This document shows, piece after piece, positions 1 to 8,602 of a stretch of 45,474 bases of DNA. Within the stretch, counting starts at the first letter, position 1. Each line of letters opens with the position of its first letter. Location of the stretch: contig JBELJQ010000014.1 of NCBI GenBank assembly GCA_042090305.1, positions 1-45,474 on the forward strand. The letters run 5' to 3'. The notes below the pieces were generated by a model, which did not search any database, had not been told where the DNA came from, and was given only the letters and a program-made list of their open reading frames with translations. Both the position numbers and the translations under genes were made by a program. This DNA is from TMED13 sp042090305 (lineage in GTDB: Bacteria; Pseudomonadota; Alphaproteobacteria; Methylaequorales; Methylaequoraceae).

Positions 1-101
1 TTCATATGGGAAATTTAATTGAAGTTGGAAAAACAGAGTCAATATTTTCAAACCCTTCCGAAAAAAAAACTCAAGATTATATAACAGGAAAAATAGGATA
101 A
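1..101 (+). CDS. pstB: Phosphate ABC transporter ATP-binding protein PstB, C-terminal end (partial)
   Basis: Only the last 32 codons are present; the gene begins outside the window. The reading frame starting at base 3 ends in DYITGKIG followed by TAA at 99-101. PstB proteins typically end in a DYITGRFG-like tail after a GELIE..T..IF.NP stretch, and the matching MGNLIEVGKTESIF segment is visible here. PstB is the ATPase of the PstSCAB high-affinity phosphate importer at the inner membrane. The identity is supported by phoU starting 3 bases downstream, the usual pst-phoU order. No catalytic motif can be checked because Walker A, Walker B and the signature lie upstream. Confidence 0.85.
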   Translation, partial: HMGNLIEVGKTESIFSNPSEKKTQDYITGKIG

Positions 102-104
102 AAA

Positions 105-761
105 ATGAAAGAACAGCATATTGTAACAACTTATGATGAAGATTTAGATAAACTTAAATCTGATCTATTCGAAATGGCTTTAAATGTAGAAAAACAAATA
201 TTTGACTCTGTAAATTTGACTCAAATTCTTGATATTAAAAAGGCAAATCAAATCATTAAAAATGACGATAAGATTGATAAGAAAGAAAAGGAGATTCGTC
301 AGTTAGCAACAAATACTCTTACTAAAAGACAACCATTAGCAGATGACCTCAGAAAAATATTAATAGCCTTAAAGCTATCTGGTACGATTGAGAGAATTGC
401 AGACCATGCAGCTAATATTGCAGGAAGAATGAGTTTTGTAAAAAATATACCAGAATCTTATTTAACCGATTCAATCTTTCAGTTAGGAACTATGGTTCTA
501 GCCAATTACGCAAAAGCAATTAGCTCATACGATAAGGAATCATCAAAGATTGCTAAAGATGTCCCGGATGAAGATAGAGCTATAAACTCAAGCTATGAAA
601 CTTGTTTTAGAGAACACCTTCATATTATGATGGAAGACCGGGATAGTATTGGTTTTTGTACACAAATGCTTTTTATTGCAAAAGAGCTTGAGAGAATAGG
701 TGATCTTGCCAAAGTGATTTCTAAGGAAGTTCTCTATAATGTTGAAGGAGTCATTAAATAG
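105..761 (+). CDS. phoU: Phosphate signalling protein PhoU
   Basis: A 218-residue, all-helical protein of the usual PhoU length, with two repeated PhoU domains (about residues 15-105 and 120-210). Each carries the characteristic acidic/arginine metal-binding helix: IERIADHAANI near residue 100 and LERIGDLAKVI near residue 200. PhoU links the Pst transporter to the PhoR/PhoB two-component system and damps phosphate uptake when phosphate is plentiful. It lies between pstB (3-bp gap) and phoB (2-bp gap), so the three are almost certainly one transcript. The sensor kinase PhoR is not in the window. Confidence 0.95.
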   Translation: MKEQHIVTTYDEDLDKLKSDLFEMALNVEKQIFDSVNLTQILDIKKANQIIKNDDKIDKKEKEIRQLATNTLTKRQPLADDLRKILIALKLSGTIERIADHAANIAGRMSFVKNIPESYLTDSIFQLGTMVLANYAKAISSYDKESSKIAKDVPDEDRAINSSYETCFREHLHIMMEDRDSIGFCTQMLFIAKELERIGDLAKVISKEVLYNVEGVIK

Positions 762-763
762 AT

Positions 764-1450
764 ATGAATAAAAAAAGAATTTTAGTGGTTGAGGATGATA
801 AGGCGCTTCTTCCAATAATATCTTATAATTTGGAGAAAAAAGGTTTTTCGGTTAGAGAAGCTCAAAGTGGTGATGAGGCCCTTTTATTAATTAAAGAAGA
901 GCTACCTGATTTAGCCATTTTGGATTGGATGATACCGGCCCCATCAGGCCTTGAGATTTGTAAAATATTAAGAAGAAAAAAAGAAACAAGCTCCATACCA
1001 ATTATTTTACTTACAGCTAAAGGTGAAGAAGAGGATAGGGTAAGAGGTCTTGACTCTGGTGCTGATGATTATGTAACGAAACCATTTAGTCCAGCTGAAT
1101 TAATTGCGAGGATCAATGCACTTTTGAGAAGAATTAACTCTAGTCATACTAATAAAATTGATTTTGAAGACATAAGTGTCGATCTAAATAAGCATAAGGT
1201 TTTTAGAGGGGGAAAGAGAATTCATCTTGGACCTACTGAATATAAGTTACTTAAGCATCTTCTAGAAAATCCAGGTCGAGTCTTTTCTAGGGATCATCTT
1301 TTAGATAAAGTTTGGGGACACGGTATATATGTTGAATCACGAACAGTAGATACGCATATCAGAAGGCTTAGGAAAGCATTAAATATCACTGGAACAAAGA
1401 ATTATATAAGAACAATAAGATCTGCCGGTTACTCCATCGATAATGAGTAA
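764..1450 (+). CDS. phoB: Phosphate regulon response regulator PhoB
   Basis: A 228-residue OmpR/PhoB-family response regulator. The receiver domain (about 1-120) is intact: acidic pair in VVEDD (residues 8-12), phospho-acceptor Asp54 in LAILDWM, Thr84 in LLTAK and Lys106 in VTKPFS. The C-terminal winged helix (about 130-225) has the usual LGPTEYKLL start and a TVDTHIRRLRKAL recognition region. It should bind pho boxes and activate phosphate-starvation genes when phosphorylated by PhoR. It sits 2 bp after phoU; the pstB-phoU-phoB order is common in alphaproteobacteria and supports PhoB over other OmpR-type regulators. Confidence 0.92.
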   Translation: MNKKRILVVEDDKALLPIISYNLEKKGFSVREAQSGDEALLLIKEELPDLAILDWMIPAPSGLEICKILRRKKETSSIPIILLTAKGEEEDRVRGLDSGADDYVTKPFSPAELIARINALLRRINSSHTNKIDFEDISVDLNKHKVFRGGKRIHLGPTEYKLLKHLLENPGRVFSRDHLLDKVWGHGIYVESRTVDTHIRRLRKALNITGTKNYIRTIRSAGYSIDNE

Positions 1451-1467
1451 TGAATGTAAATAAACTA

Positions 1468-1498
1468 TTGTTCATTCGGCCCTTCTCCTTATTATAAA
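1468..1498 (+). promoter_or_regulatory. Possible promoter before the glycosyltransferase gene
   Basis: TTGTTC at 1468-1473 and TATAAA at 1493-1498 are separated by 19 bp, slightly long for a housekeeping promoter. The -10 box ends only 3 bp before the ATG at 1502, so a transcript from it would begin inside the start codon. In such AT-rich DNA this could be chance; the gene could instead be read through from phoB. Confidence 0.25.
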
Positions 1499-1501
1499 AT
1501 A

Positions 1502-3385
1502 ATGAATTTAAGCAATGGGATTTCAATAATTGTTACAGTTTTCAATAAAGATAAATATATAGAAAAAACACTTTCATCTATTATTAGTCAGATGAATGAT
1601 CAAACTGAATTAATAGTTATTAATGATGGTTCAACAGACAAATCATTGCAAAAAATAAAGTTTGCTCTAAGAAAATGTAAATTTAAATATTATATAATTG
1701 ACCAAAAAAATACAGGCCCAAGTATAGCCATCAATAACGGGTTGAAAAAAGCTAAATATTCATATACTAAACTTGTTGATGGAGATGACATACTATCGCC
1801 CGATGCCATCAATTTCATGAAAAAAGAAATGGAATCTAATGATTTGGATTTACTATACGGAGATTGGAAATGGGTTAAAAATGTAAAAACATTCACCTTC
1901 CCTAGTCAGAAGAATACTACAAGAACTATAGTAAACCCTTTAAAAAATTTCATATTGAGAGGATGGGGAGGATCTAGCAATATGATGATTAAAACTTCAG
2001 TTTTCAAGGCGATTGGAGGTTGTGATGCTAATGTATTCGTTCAAGATTATTCTATTCCTCTTAGAGTTTCTGGTAATCACCTAAAATTAAATTCTAATAA
2101 AAAGTTTTCCATTGGAATCTCAGACAAGTTAGTTTGCATCGGACCAAAATTTGTAAGCAAAAGGATTATGTCTAATGATGGTCAAACCATATACGACTTA
2201 TCAATCGCAACCTTAAATTTTTTAGATGAGCACAAATTTCTAGATTATAAGACTAAAAGAATAGCTTTGAGAAAGGTAATATCAAGATGTTGGACATGGA
2301 GTAGACGTAAAAATAACAAAAATTATTTTTCTTATGAGTTTATTATATATTTGAAAAATAAATTAGGATTAAATTATTCAACAGACTTTGTAAGATATCA
2401 TGTATTCAATACATGGAGAAACCAAGAAAATATAAGAAAGTTTAATAGACCAAATTATGAAAAAAAGAAAATCCTTGTGTATGTTGGCTTAGATTTATTA
2501 GGGGACGCTTTGTTAAAAATGCCATTTCTGAGGTCTCTTAAACTGATTTTTCCTGACTCAGAGATTACTTGGTTAGCAGGCAAAGGTGAATCTGTGTTCA
2601 ACAATTCTTTGAAAGAAATTTCAAAGGGATTAATCGATAAGGTAAATGATAAATTAGCTTTTGGTTCGAGTATTAAGGATTTATTTTATAATAAAAATCT
2701 CGATAACTATCATATAGTTTTTGATACACAAAAAAGGTTCTTGACTACATTGATACTTAAGAAAATAAATTGTGATATTTTTATTTCACAATCATCAAAT
2801 TACTTTTTTTCAAATTTAGTTCCTAATTTTAAAAATGAAAGTAACTTATCTCAACAATTAATTAATTTGGCTGAGATTTTTTATTACAAAAAAATAAAAT
2901 TTAATACGTACACATTTAACAAAAAATCAAAAAAAGTTGTTATTTGTCCGGGAGCCTCTGTTGATTGGAAGTGTTGGCGTTTAGAAAATTATATACAGAC
3001 AGCGGATTATCTCAAAACAAATGGATTTCAACCAATATTTATTCTTGGGCCAGGGGAAAGAAACCTTGAAAATACTCTTAGGAAAAGATTTAAATCTGAT
3101 AATATCTTTGTAAGCAATAATCCAAATATGACTATCAACCTCTCAAAAAAGGCTAGGATAGGTATTGCAAATGATACGGGCTGTGGCCATCTATTGGCCA
3201 TCTCAGGGATTCCGCTTTTAACAATTTTTGGGCCGACAAACTACAAGAAATTTAGACCTATCGGAAACCCCAGCAATCAGTCAATTTCATCGAAGGAAAT
3301 CTATAATTCAAACGATATAAATTCATTGAAAATTAGAGATGTAATTAAAGAGGTTGATAAACTTCTCCAAGCTAAAGTCTCTTAA
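1502..3385 (+). CDS. Two-domain glycosyltransferase (GT2 family 2 fused to GT9 heptosyltransferase-like)
   Basis: A 627-residue protein with two different glycosyltransferase modules. Residues about 6-250 are a GT-A fold family 2 enzyme: ISIIVTVFN start, INDGSTD (40-46) and the DGDD metal/sugar-nucleotide motif (93-96). Residues about 321-620 look like family 9 (ADP-heptose:LPS heptosyltransferase type, GT-B fold): KKILVYVGLDLLGDALL in place of the usual GD.L...P, then a CPGAS.DWK.W segment and ANDTGCGHLLAISGIP near residue 555, the conserved nucleotide-sugar binding end. It probably builds a surface polysaccharide or LPS core at the cytoplasmic side of the inner membrane; substrates cannot be read from sequence. 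It follows phoB by 51 bp and may be part of a phosphate-responsive unit, but that is inference. Confidence 0.8.
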   Translation: MNLSNGISIIVTVFNKDKYIEKTLSSIISQMNDQTELIVINDGSTDKSLQKIKFALRKCKFKYYIIDQKNTGPSIAINNGLKKAKYSYTKLVDGDDILSPDAINFMKKEMESNDLDLLYGDWKWVKNVKTFTFPSQKNTTRTIVNPLKNFILRGWGGSSNMMIKTSVFKAIGGCDANVFVQDYSIPLRVSGNHLKLNSNKKFSIGISDKLVCIGPKFVSKRIMSNDGQTIYDLSIATLNFLDEHKFLDYKTKRIALRKVISRCWTWSRRKNNKNYFSYEFIIYLKNKLGLNYSTDFVRYHVFNTWRNQENIRKFNRPNYEKKKILVYVGLDLLGDALLKMPFLRSLKLIFPDSEITWLAGKGESVFNNSLKEISKGLIDKVNDKLAFGSSIKDLFYNKNLDNYHIVFDTQKRFLTTLILKKINCDIFISQSSNYFFSNLVPNFKNESNLSQQLINLAEIFYYKKIKFNTYTFNKKSKKVVICPGASVDWKCWRLENYIQTADYLKTNGFQPIFILGPGERNLENTLRKRFKSDNIFVSNNPNMTINLSKKARIGIANDTGCGHLLAISGIPLLTIFGPTNYKKFRPIGNPSNQSISSKEIYNSNDINSLKIRDVIKEVDKLLQAKVS

Positions 3386-3431
3386 TTTTATTTCTACTTA
3401 TTTGTTCAACAAACAATGGTATAAAATCAAA

Positions 3432-3653
3432 ATGAAGAATCACGATATTCTTAAATGGCTTGGCACTTTTTTCGTTTTAACGGGTATTTTATTGACTAAT
3501 TTAAATCAATACCCAATAAATATATTTTTGCACGGAACTGGAGTTTTATTTTGGACAGCAAGCGGTTTTTTATCAAAAGATAAGGCTATACTTACAAATT
3601 TTGGTTTCCAAATTCCAATTTTTGTATTTGGAATATTAAATTATTTTCTTTAA
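3432..3653 (+). CDS. Small integral membrane protein, unknown function
   Basis: A 73-residue protein with roughly three hydrophobic helices (TFFVLTGILLT, FLHGTGVLFWTASGF, IPIFVFGILNYFL). The frame is open upstream to an ATG at 3354 inside the glycosyltransferase gene, but the internal ATG at 3432 gives a more typical start (MKNHDILKWLG) and removes a 32-bp overlap. The WLGTFFVLTG and LNQYPIN..LH pattern recalls the short DUF6552-type membrane proteins of alphaproteobacteria; I am not certain of that match. Its last 18 bp overlap the 3' end of the convergent kinase gene. Confidence 0.6.
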   Translation: MKNHDILKWLGTFFVLTGILLTNLNQYPINIFLHGTGVLFWTASGFLSKDKAILTNFGFQIPIFVFGILNYFL

Positions 3654-4607
3654 TGCTTTTTGTTCGAACCTTGCACCATACTGCTGAATAATGAGTGAAG
3701 CTAATTTACAACCAAAACGAGCGGATTCTGATGCTGGGGATCCATTAGTTAATTTATATAAAAAACCTGCTGCAAACATATCTCCAGCACCAGTTGTATC
3801 AATCACATTCTCCACATTATAGCTATCAATATGAAAATCTTCTTTTTTGTTAATTACCAAGGCGCCTTCCTTACCTTTTGTAATAATAGCTAACTCTAGA
3901 TTAAAAATGTTGGGTAGATTTTTTAAAGAGGTAATATTTGCATCACATAATTCAAGAAATTCCCCTTCATTACCTATTAAAATTGCAACATTTTCTGAAA
4001 TAAATTCAATGAATTCCTTTTTAAATGCACCTACAAGAGTTTTATCTGATAAGGAAAAAACTACTTTAATATTATGATCATTACAAAACATGATTGCTTT
4101 TTTTATTGCTTTCCTAGCAGTTTCAGAGCTCCACAAATAGCCTTCGATTAAAAGATAATCAGTATTCTCAAAAAAAGCTTTTTCTAGATCATCTTCACTT
4201 AATGTGGTACTAGCTCCCAGAAAAGTCTGCATTGTCCTTTCACCGTCCGAAGTAACAAAAACAATGCATCTTGCTGTTGGTAATCCATCCTTTGATTTTT
4301 TACATAGAAAATTAGCCCCAGCTTCCTCCATTTTATTTTGGAATTCTATTCCAAGTTTGTCTTCTTTAACTTTACCACAAAAGTTCGAATGTCCTCCCAA
4401 CATAGCAATTGCTGCTATTGTATTAGCAACTGATCCACCTGAATCAGATTTTATAATTTCAATTTTTTTCAATGCAGCCTCCGACTCTTCTTCAGTCACT
4501 ATTTGCATCGCTCCTCTTTGAAGATTATTGCTGATAATAAAGTTTTCTTCAACTTTAGTTAATATATCAAGAACAGCATTTCCCATACCTAATATTTTTT
4601 TACTCAT
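3636..4607 (-). CDS. PfkB-family carbohydrate kinase, probable adenosine kinase
   Basis: A 323-residue ribokinase-fold enzyme. Visible signatures are the N-terminal substrate motif SGGSVANT (residues 56-63) with AMLGG, and the C-terminal PfkB signature DTTGAGDMFAAGF (270-282), where Asp276 is the catalytic base and GAGD forms the anion hole. Enzymes of this alphaproteobacterial subgroup are usually annotated as adenosine kinase, which phosphorylates adenosine or a related nucleoside/sugar with ATP in the cytosol. Sequence alone does not settle adenosine against ribose or fructose. It is transcribed alone, divergently from the DUF2244 gene across a 125-bp gap, and overlaps the small membrane protein gene by 18 bp at its 3' end. 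Confidence 0.85.
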   Translation of the reverse strand: MSKKILGMGNAVLDILTKVEENFIISNNLQRGAMQIVTEEESEAALKKIEIIKSDSGGSVANTIAAIAMLGGHSNFCGKVKEDKLGIEFQNKMEEAGANFLCKKSKDGLPTARCIVFVTSDGERTMQTFLGASTTLSEDDLEKAFFENTDYLLIEGYLWSSETARKAIKKAIMFCNDHNIKVVFSLSDKTLVGAFKKEFIEFISENVAILIGNEGEFLELCDANITSLKNLPNIFNLELAIITKGKEGALVINKKEDFHIDSYNVENVIDTTGAGDMFAAGFLYKLTNGSPASESARFGCKLASLIIQQYGARFEQKALKKII

Positions 4608-4723
4608 GTAAAACTTCTTTCAAATAAAACTCCTAATAATTTTTAATATTTCATTTCCTACAATATATACATGTTATTTCTCATATTAGAATTATATCTT
4701 TAAAAATAAAAAAAATAAGTCTA

Positions 4724-4729
4724 TATAAT
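4724..4729 (+). promoter_or_regulatory. TATAAT -10 box directly before a GTG start
   Basis: A perfect TATAAT lies 3 bp upstream of the GTG start codon at 4733. If functional, transcription would start within or at the start codon, giving a leaderless mRNA. There is no Shine-Dalgarno-like sequence in the space available. The rest of the 4608-4732 gap is very AT-rich and shows nothing else I can support. Confidence 0.3.
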
Positions 4730-4732
4730 AGC

Positions 4733-5212
4733 GTGAATAAAATTTTTCTTAACCTAACAGTTTTGCCGTACAGGAGTTTATCTAAAAAAGGATTTAGAAA
4801 CTTAATGTTCTGTGTTTCTTTCATTTTCTTCTCGATAGGGGTTTACTTTTGGTATCTAGGTGCATGGCCTGTTTTTGGTTTTATTGGACTAGACGTAGTC
4901 CTCTTATATTATGCATTTAAAATAAATTATAGATCTGGAGAGATTTTTGAGACCCTGAAGATGGAAAAAGAGCTTCTTTTAGTTACAAGAAATTTCCCTT
5001 CTGGTAAAAAGCAAAGTTGGAGTCTTGAGCCTTATTGGGCGAGCGTTGAACTTGTTACTCCAAATAGAAATGAGCAAAGCCTGATTATAAAGTCAAAAGA
5101 TAAGGTTGTTCTAATAGGTTCATTCCTAAATAATAATGATAAAGAAAAGTTATTTAAAAAAATTCAAGATGCTTTCAATTCTTTTAAGAATCAGACAAGA
5201 GAAATAATCTGA
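4733..5212 (+). CDS. DUF2244 family membrane protein
   Basis: A 159-residue protein with the DUF2244 layout: an N-terminal NLTVLPYRSLSKKGF segment, two transmembrane helices (about residues 24-42 and 45-62) around the hallmark GAWPVFGFIGLDV, then a soluble beta-rich tail with RNFPSGKKQSW. The molecular function of DUF2244 is not known; relatives are common in alphaproteobacteria and often lie near respiratory or DNA-repair genes. The start is a GTG; no ATG occurs before residue 23, which would cut into the first conserved segment, so GTG is preferred. The transporter gene follows directly downstream on the same strand. Confidence 0.85.
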   Translation: MNKIFLNLTVLPYRSLSKKGFRNLMFCVSFIFFSIGVYFWYLGAWPVFGFIGLDVVLLYYAFKINYRSGEIFETLKMEKELLLVTRNFPSGKKQSWSLEPYWASVELVTPNRNEQSLIIKSKDKVVLIGSFLNNNDKEKLFKKIQDAFNSFKNQTREII

Positions 5213-5244
5213 ATAATCAAATATCAAACCTTAAAAGTTTTTCT

Positions 5245-6111
5245 TTGCTCATTTTGCTATCAGCCATATGGGGTAGCTCATTTATTTTTATAAAATTAAG
5301 TGTGGACACAATTGACCCTCAACTACTTACTTTTTATAGATTGGTAGTTGCATCATTAATACTCATAGTATTTTTTAAAAATAATAATCTAAAAAATTGC
5401 TTTATTAAAAATAAATTAGAGATATTCATCATAGCTTTTATTGGGAATGTTATCCCTTTCAATCTGATAAGTTATAGTGAAATTTTTGTTGATAGTATCA
5501 TTGCCTCAACGCTTATTGGAACGATGCCAATGTTTACTTTTTTGATTTCCTTTTTTATTTTTAAAAAGGATAAGTTTAAGATGATTAATTTCTTAAGCTT
5601 AGCTTTGGGGTTTTTAGGAATGATAATTTTTATAAATCCAGAAAATTTTTTTATGAATTTAAGTTCATATAAGTTTTATGCACTTATTCTTTTTTCGTCT
5701 GTATGTTATGCTTTTTCAGCAAATATTGTTAAAAAGGTTAAAGGGTCTGCTCCAAGTGATATTGCAATTACATCAACCGTATTTGCAGCTTTAATGTGTT
5801 TCCCAATTTTATTGGTAAATTTTTATTTTTATGAGCAACACCTTATCGATGTTTTTTTTAAAATTTCTCTTAAAAGCTTTATTTCAGCGACAGTGTTAGG
5901 TCTTGTTTGTACTGCATTTGCTATATTTATATTTTTTAGTTTAATAAAATCTAAATCTGCTGTTTTCGCCAGCCAGAGCAACTATCTAATCCCATGTTTT
6001 GGATCAATATGGGGAATAATTTTTTTGAACGAAAGTTTTTCTCTTAATATGTTCCAAGGTTTAATTCTGATAGTCCTATCCGGGTGGTTGATAAATAGGA
6101 ACTTGAATTGA
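5245..6111 (+). CDS. EamA/DMT-superfamily permease
   Basis: A strongly hydrophobic protein (288 residues from the TTG at 5245) with about ten predicted transmembrane helices in two EamA repeats, as in the drug/metabolite transporter superfamily. The first repeat opens with the typical LLSAIWGSSFIFIKL. The second runs from about residue 145 and ends in an FLNESFS..M..G..LI..G motif. Substrate is unknown; relatives export amino acids or other small metabolites. The start is uncertain: the frame is open upstream to a CTG at 5209 that overlaps the TGA of the DUF2244 gene, and an N-terminus from there would add about 12 residues before helix 1. The gene is convergent with the lipoprotein gene, 2 bp apart. 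Confidence 0.85.
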   Translation: MLILLSAIWGSSFIFIKLSVDTIDPQLLTFYRLVVASLILIVFFKNNNLKNCFIKNKLEIFIIAFIGNVIPFNLISYSEIFVDSIIASTLIGTMPMFTFLISFFIFKKDKFKMINFLSLALGFLGMIIFINPENFFMNLSSYKFYALILFSSVCYAFSANIVKKVKGSAPSDIAITSTVFAALMCFPILLVNFYFYEQHLIDVFFKISLKSFISATVLGLVCTAFAIFIFFSLIKSKSAVFASQSNYLIPCFGSIWGIIFLNESFSLNMFQGLILIVLSGWLINRNLN

Positions 6112-6113
6112 AA

Positions 6114-6671
6114 TTACTTTTCAAGTTTTTCAGAGGCGTCTGGTACTTCCCCAACTTCATACTCTTGATGCTCCATTTCAGGTTTAACTTTGTTACCATC
6201 ATCAATTGCATAGATATCTTTTACAGCAGTCTGAAAATTAAACCTTGCCTTTTCGAGGTTTCTCTCAGCAAAACTTACTGAACCACCTAACCAAGCGTTA
6301 TCCTCTAAAGCATTAGTAGCGGCAATTAATAATTCAGATGATTCAATAAGAGAAAAGTGAATTTTTCTTAACTTTTGTGAATTTGGTATTTTCAAATTTC
6401 TAAGAACTTCTGGCTCACCGAACGATGAAATATGTCCTTTAATTAACTCCTCTGCTTCTTTAAAATGATCCTCATCCGACCTGTCATTTCTTAAATTGAA
6501 AGCATCAAGAAGTCTTCCCTGCATTATTATCGCATTGCCTAGGTGACCAAGTCTGATATCCATAATACTTTTATATTCTTCTAAGTCTTTTTGTGATACC
6601 TTTTCATCACAAGAGAGTAATGTAACGAAAAAAAGAGGTGCAACCATCAAAAATTTCACATATTTAATCAT
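6114..6671 (-). CDS. Small lipoprotein, unknown function
   Basis: A 185-residue protein beginning with a lipoprotein signal peptide (MIKYVKFLMVAPLFFVTLLSC); the cysteine at residue 21 in LLSC fits a lipobox. The mature part is soluble, helical and acidic, with no domain I recognise. It starts 1 bp after the dapB stop codon on the same strand, so it is probably the last gene of the dnaK-dnaJ-dapB transcript. It may be an envelope-stress or lineage-specific protein, but no function is visible. Confidence 0.7.
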   Translation of the reverse strand: MIKYVKFLMVAPLFFVTLLSCDEKVSQKDLEEYKSIMDIRLGHLGNAIIMQGRLLDAFNLRNDRSDEDHFKEAEELIKGHISSFGEPEVLRNLKIPNSQKLRKIHFSLIESSELLIAATNALEDNAWLGGSVSFAERNLEKARFNFQTAVKDIYAIDDGNKVKPEMEHQEYEVGEVPDASEKLEK

Positions 6672-6672
6672 A

Positions 6673-7455
6673 TTAAATATCTAACATATCTATTGTAGAA
6701 TACAATCCTACTTTTTGATTACTAATCCACAAACTTGCCCTCAAAGCTCCATCAGAAAATATTTTTCTATCATGTGCAATATGAGTCATCTTAATTGTCT
6801 CACCATCTAAAAAAAAATATACAGAGTGCTCTCCTACTATGTCGCCACCTCTTATTGACGAAAATCCAATTTCATTTCTTGTCCGAACCTTTTTGTTACT
6901 TTTTTCTCTAAATGAAAATTTTCTTAGTTTACCATTTCCATTCCTAATCGAATCTGCAAGAGTAAGTGCTGTCCCAGATGGAATATCTTTTTTCTTATTA
7001 TGATGTATTTCAAATATTTCCACATCGGCCAGGTCGACAAGATTTCTAGAAGAAATTTTTGAAAGAGTTTTCATAATATTAACACCTAAACTCATATTAA
7101 AGGATCTTAGAATTCTTATACCCTTAGTGAGTGAAATGAATTTTTTTTCTTGCGAGCTTGAAAATCCTGTGGTTCCAGAAACAATCGCTGGTTTTTTCTT
7201 TGAATTACTGACTGTTTTAAGAAGATTAAGAGATGCTTTAGCATTAGAAAAGTCTATTATAACATCACTCACATTTATGAGTTCATTAATTTCACTGCAA
7301 ACAAAAAGATTTTCACGCTTTTTTCCCAAGCCCTTATGGCTCTTATCTTCACAAAGGTAGACTATTTTAATATTGTTAAAGAAATTTGACCTTGAAAAAA
7401 TGTCTTTTCCCATTCTTCCTTCAGAACCAAAAATTCCAACCTTAATCATGATCAT
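6673..7455 (-). CDS. dapB: 4-hydroxy-tetrahydrodipicolinate reductase
   Basis: DapB reduces 4-hydroxy-tetrahydrodipicolinate with NAD(P)H in the lysine/meso-diaminopimelate pathway. The 260-residue protein has the nucleotide-binding KVGIFGSEGRMGKDI near the N-terminus, an SGTTGFS segment near residue 93, and the family signature EIHHNKKKDIPSGTA with the catalytic His and Lys. MIMIKVG offers two starts; the first leaves 3 bp after dnaJ, the second (7449) is equally possible. dapB behind dnaJ is a known alphaproteobacterial arrangement. Length is normal. Confidence 0.95.
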   Translation of the reverse strand: MIMIKVGIFGSEGRMGKDIFSRSNFFNNIKIVYLCEDKSHKGLGKKRENLFVCSEINELINVSDVIIDFSNAKASLNLLKTVSNSKKKPAIVSGTTGFSSSQEKKFISLTKGIRILRSFNMSLGVNIMKTLSKISSRNLVDLADVEIFEIHHNKKKDIPSGTALTLADSIRNGNGKLRKFSFREKSNKKVRTRNEIGFSSIRGGDIVGEHSVYFFLDGETIKMTHIAHDRKIFSDGALRASLWISNQKVGLYSTIDMLDI

Positions 7456-7458
7456 ATT

Positions 7459-8583
7459 TTATGTTAGACCGTCCCAAAAGTCTTTAACCTTTGAAAAAAA
7501 ACCCGACTTTTCTGGACTATTACTCTGACCTAGTTCATCGTTAAATTCCTTTAGGAGTCTTTTTTGATTATCTGATAAATTTTTTGGGATTTCAATTATA
7601 AGTGTGATAATCATGTCCCCGAAAGAAGTTGACCTAAGAGTTGGCATACCTTTACTATTGAGTCTGAATTGATCTCCATTTTGAGAACCGGGTGGTATCT
7701 TAACTTTTACACGCCCCCCTGAAACTGTTGGAACTTCAACTGACCCACCTAATGAAGCATCGACTATGGAAATAGGTACACTGCAAAAAATTTCTGTTCC
7801 TTCTCTTTCAAAAATGGAATGATTAAGCATTGTGACAAATAGATACAAGTCTCCATTAGATGAACCATTAGGACCAACAGCCCCTTCACCAGAAAGGCGG
7901 ATTCTACTGCCATCTTCTACTCCTGCTGGAATACTGACTTCAATTTTTCTGTTTTTTCTCCTTCTACCTTCCCCATTACATGAAGTGCAAGGATCAGTAA
8001 TAACTTGACCTTGTCCACCACAAGCAGAGCAGGTACGTTCAACGGTGAAAAAACCTTGGGAAGCTCTTGTTCTTCCTGAGCCTCCACAAGCACTACATCT
8101 TTTAAGACCATCTCCTTTTTCAGACCCAGAGCCTTTACAAGAATCACAAGAAACTAAAGTATCGAATGAAATTTCTTTTTTTATTCCTGTGTAAGCTTCT
8201 CTAAGATCAATTTCAATCTCATATTTTAAGTCTTGTCCTCTTTGCTCACGTTGAGTTGATCCTCTGGAACCACCAAAGTCTCCAAAAAAATCCTCGAATA
8301 TGTCTGAAAAACTACTAAAACCTTCAAACCCACTTGAATAACCTTGGCCACCTGATTGATTAAATGCTTCATGACCATATGTGTCATATGCCTGCCTTTT
8401 TTCTGAACTAGAGAGTACTTCATAAGCTTCTGAAGCTTCTTTAAATTTTATTTCAGCATCTTTATCTCCAGGGTTTCTGTCTGGATGATACTTCATGGCA
8501 AGTTTTCTGTATGCGCTTTTTATGTTTCCAGAATCTGTTCCTTTGTCTACACCAAGAACTTCGTAGTAATCTCTCTTTGACAT
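7459..8583 (-). CDS. dnaJ: Co-chaperone DnaJ (Hsp40, type I)
   Basis: A full-length 374-residue class I DnaJ. The J domain (1-70) carries His33-Pro34-Asp35 in KYHPDRNPGD, needed to stimulate DnaK ATPase. A Gly/Phe-rich linker (about 75-110) follows. Four CxxCxGxG zinc repeats are intact: Cys146/149, 163/166, 185/188 and 199/202. The C-terminal substrate-binding domains run from about 215 to 350. It delivers unfolded clients to DnaK in the cytosol. It lies 19 bp after dnaK on the same strand and 3 bp before dapB. Confidence 0.97.
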   Translation of the reverse strand: MSKRDYYEVLGVDKGTDSGNIKSAYRKLAMKYHPDRNPGDKDAEIKFKEASEAYEVLSSSEKRQAYDTYGHEAFNQSGGQGYSSGFEGFSSFSDIFEDFFGDFGGSRGSTQREQRGQDLKYEIEIDLREAYTGIKKEISFDTLVSCDSCKGSGSEKGDGLKRCSACGGSGRTRASQGFFTVERTCSACGGQGQVITDPCTSCNGEGRRRKNRKIEVSIPAGVEDGSRIRLSGEGAVGPNGSSNGDLYLFVTMLNHSIFEREGTEIFCSVPISIVDASLGGSVEVPTVSGGRVKVKIPPGSQNGDQFRLNSKGMPTLRSTSFGDMIITLIIEIPKNLSDNQKRLLKEFNDELGQSNSPEKSGFFSKVKDFWDGLT

Positions 8584-8602
8584 AATTAACTACTGGGTTT
8601 TT

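Noticed and set aside
4204..4521. 105-codon plus-strand open frame opposite the PfkB kinase
   Set aside because: Antisense of a clear enzyme gene; no start context and no recognisable domain.
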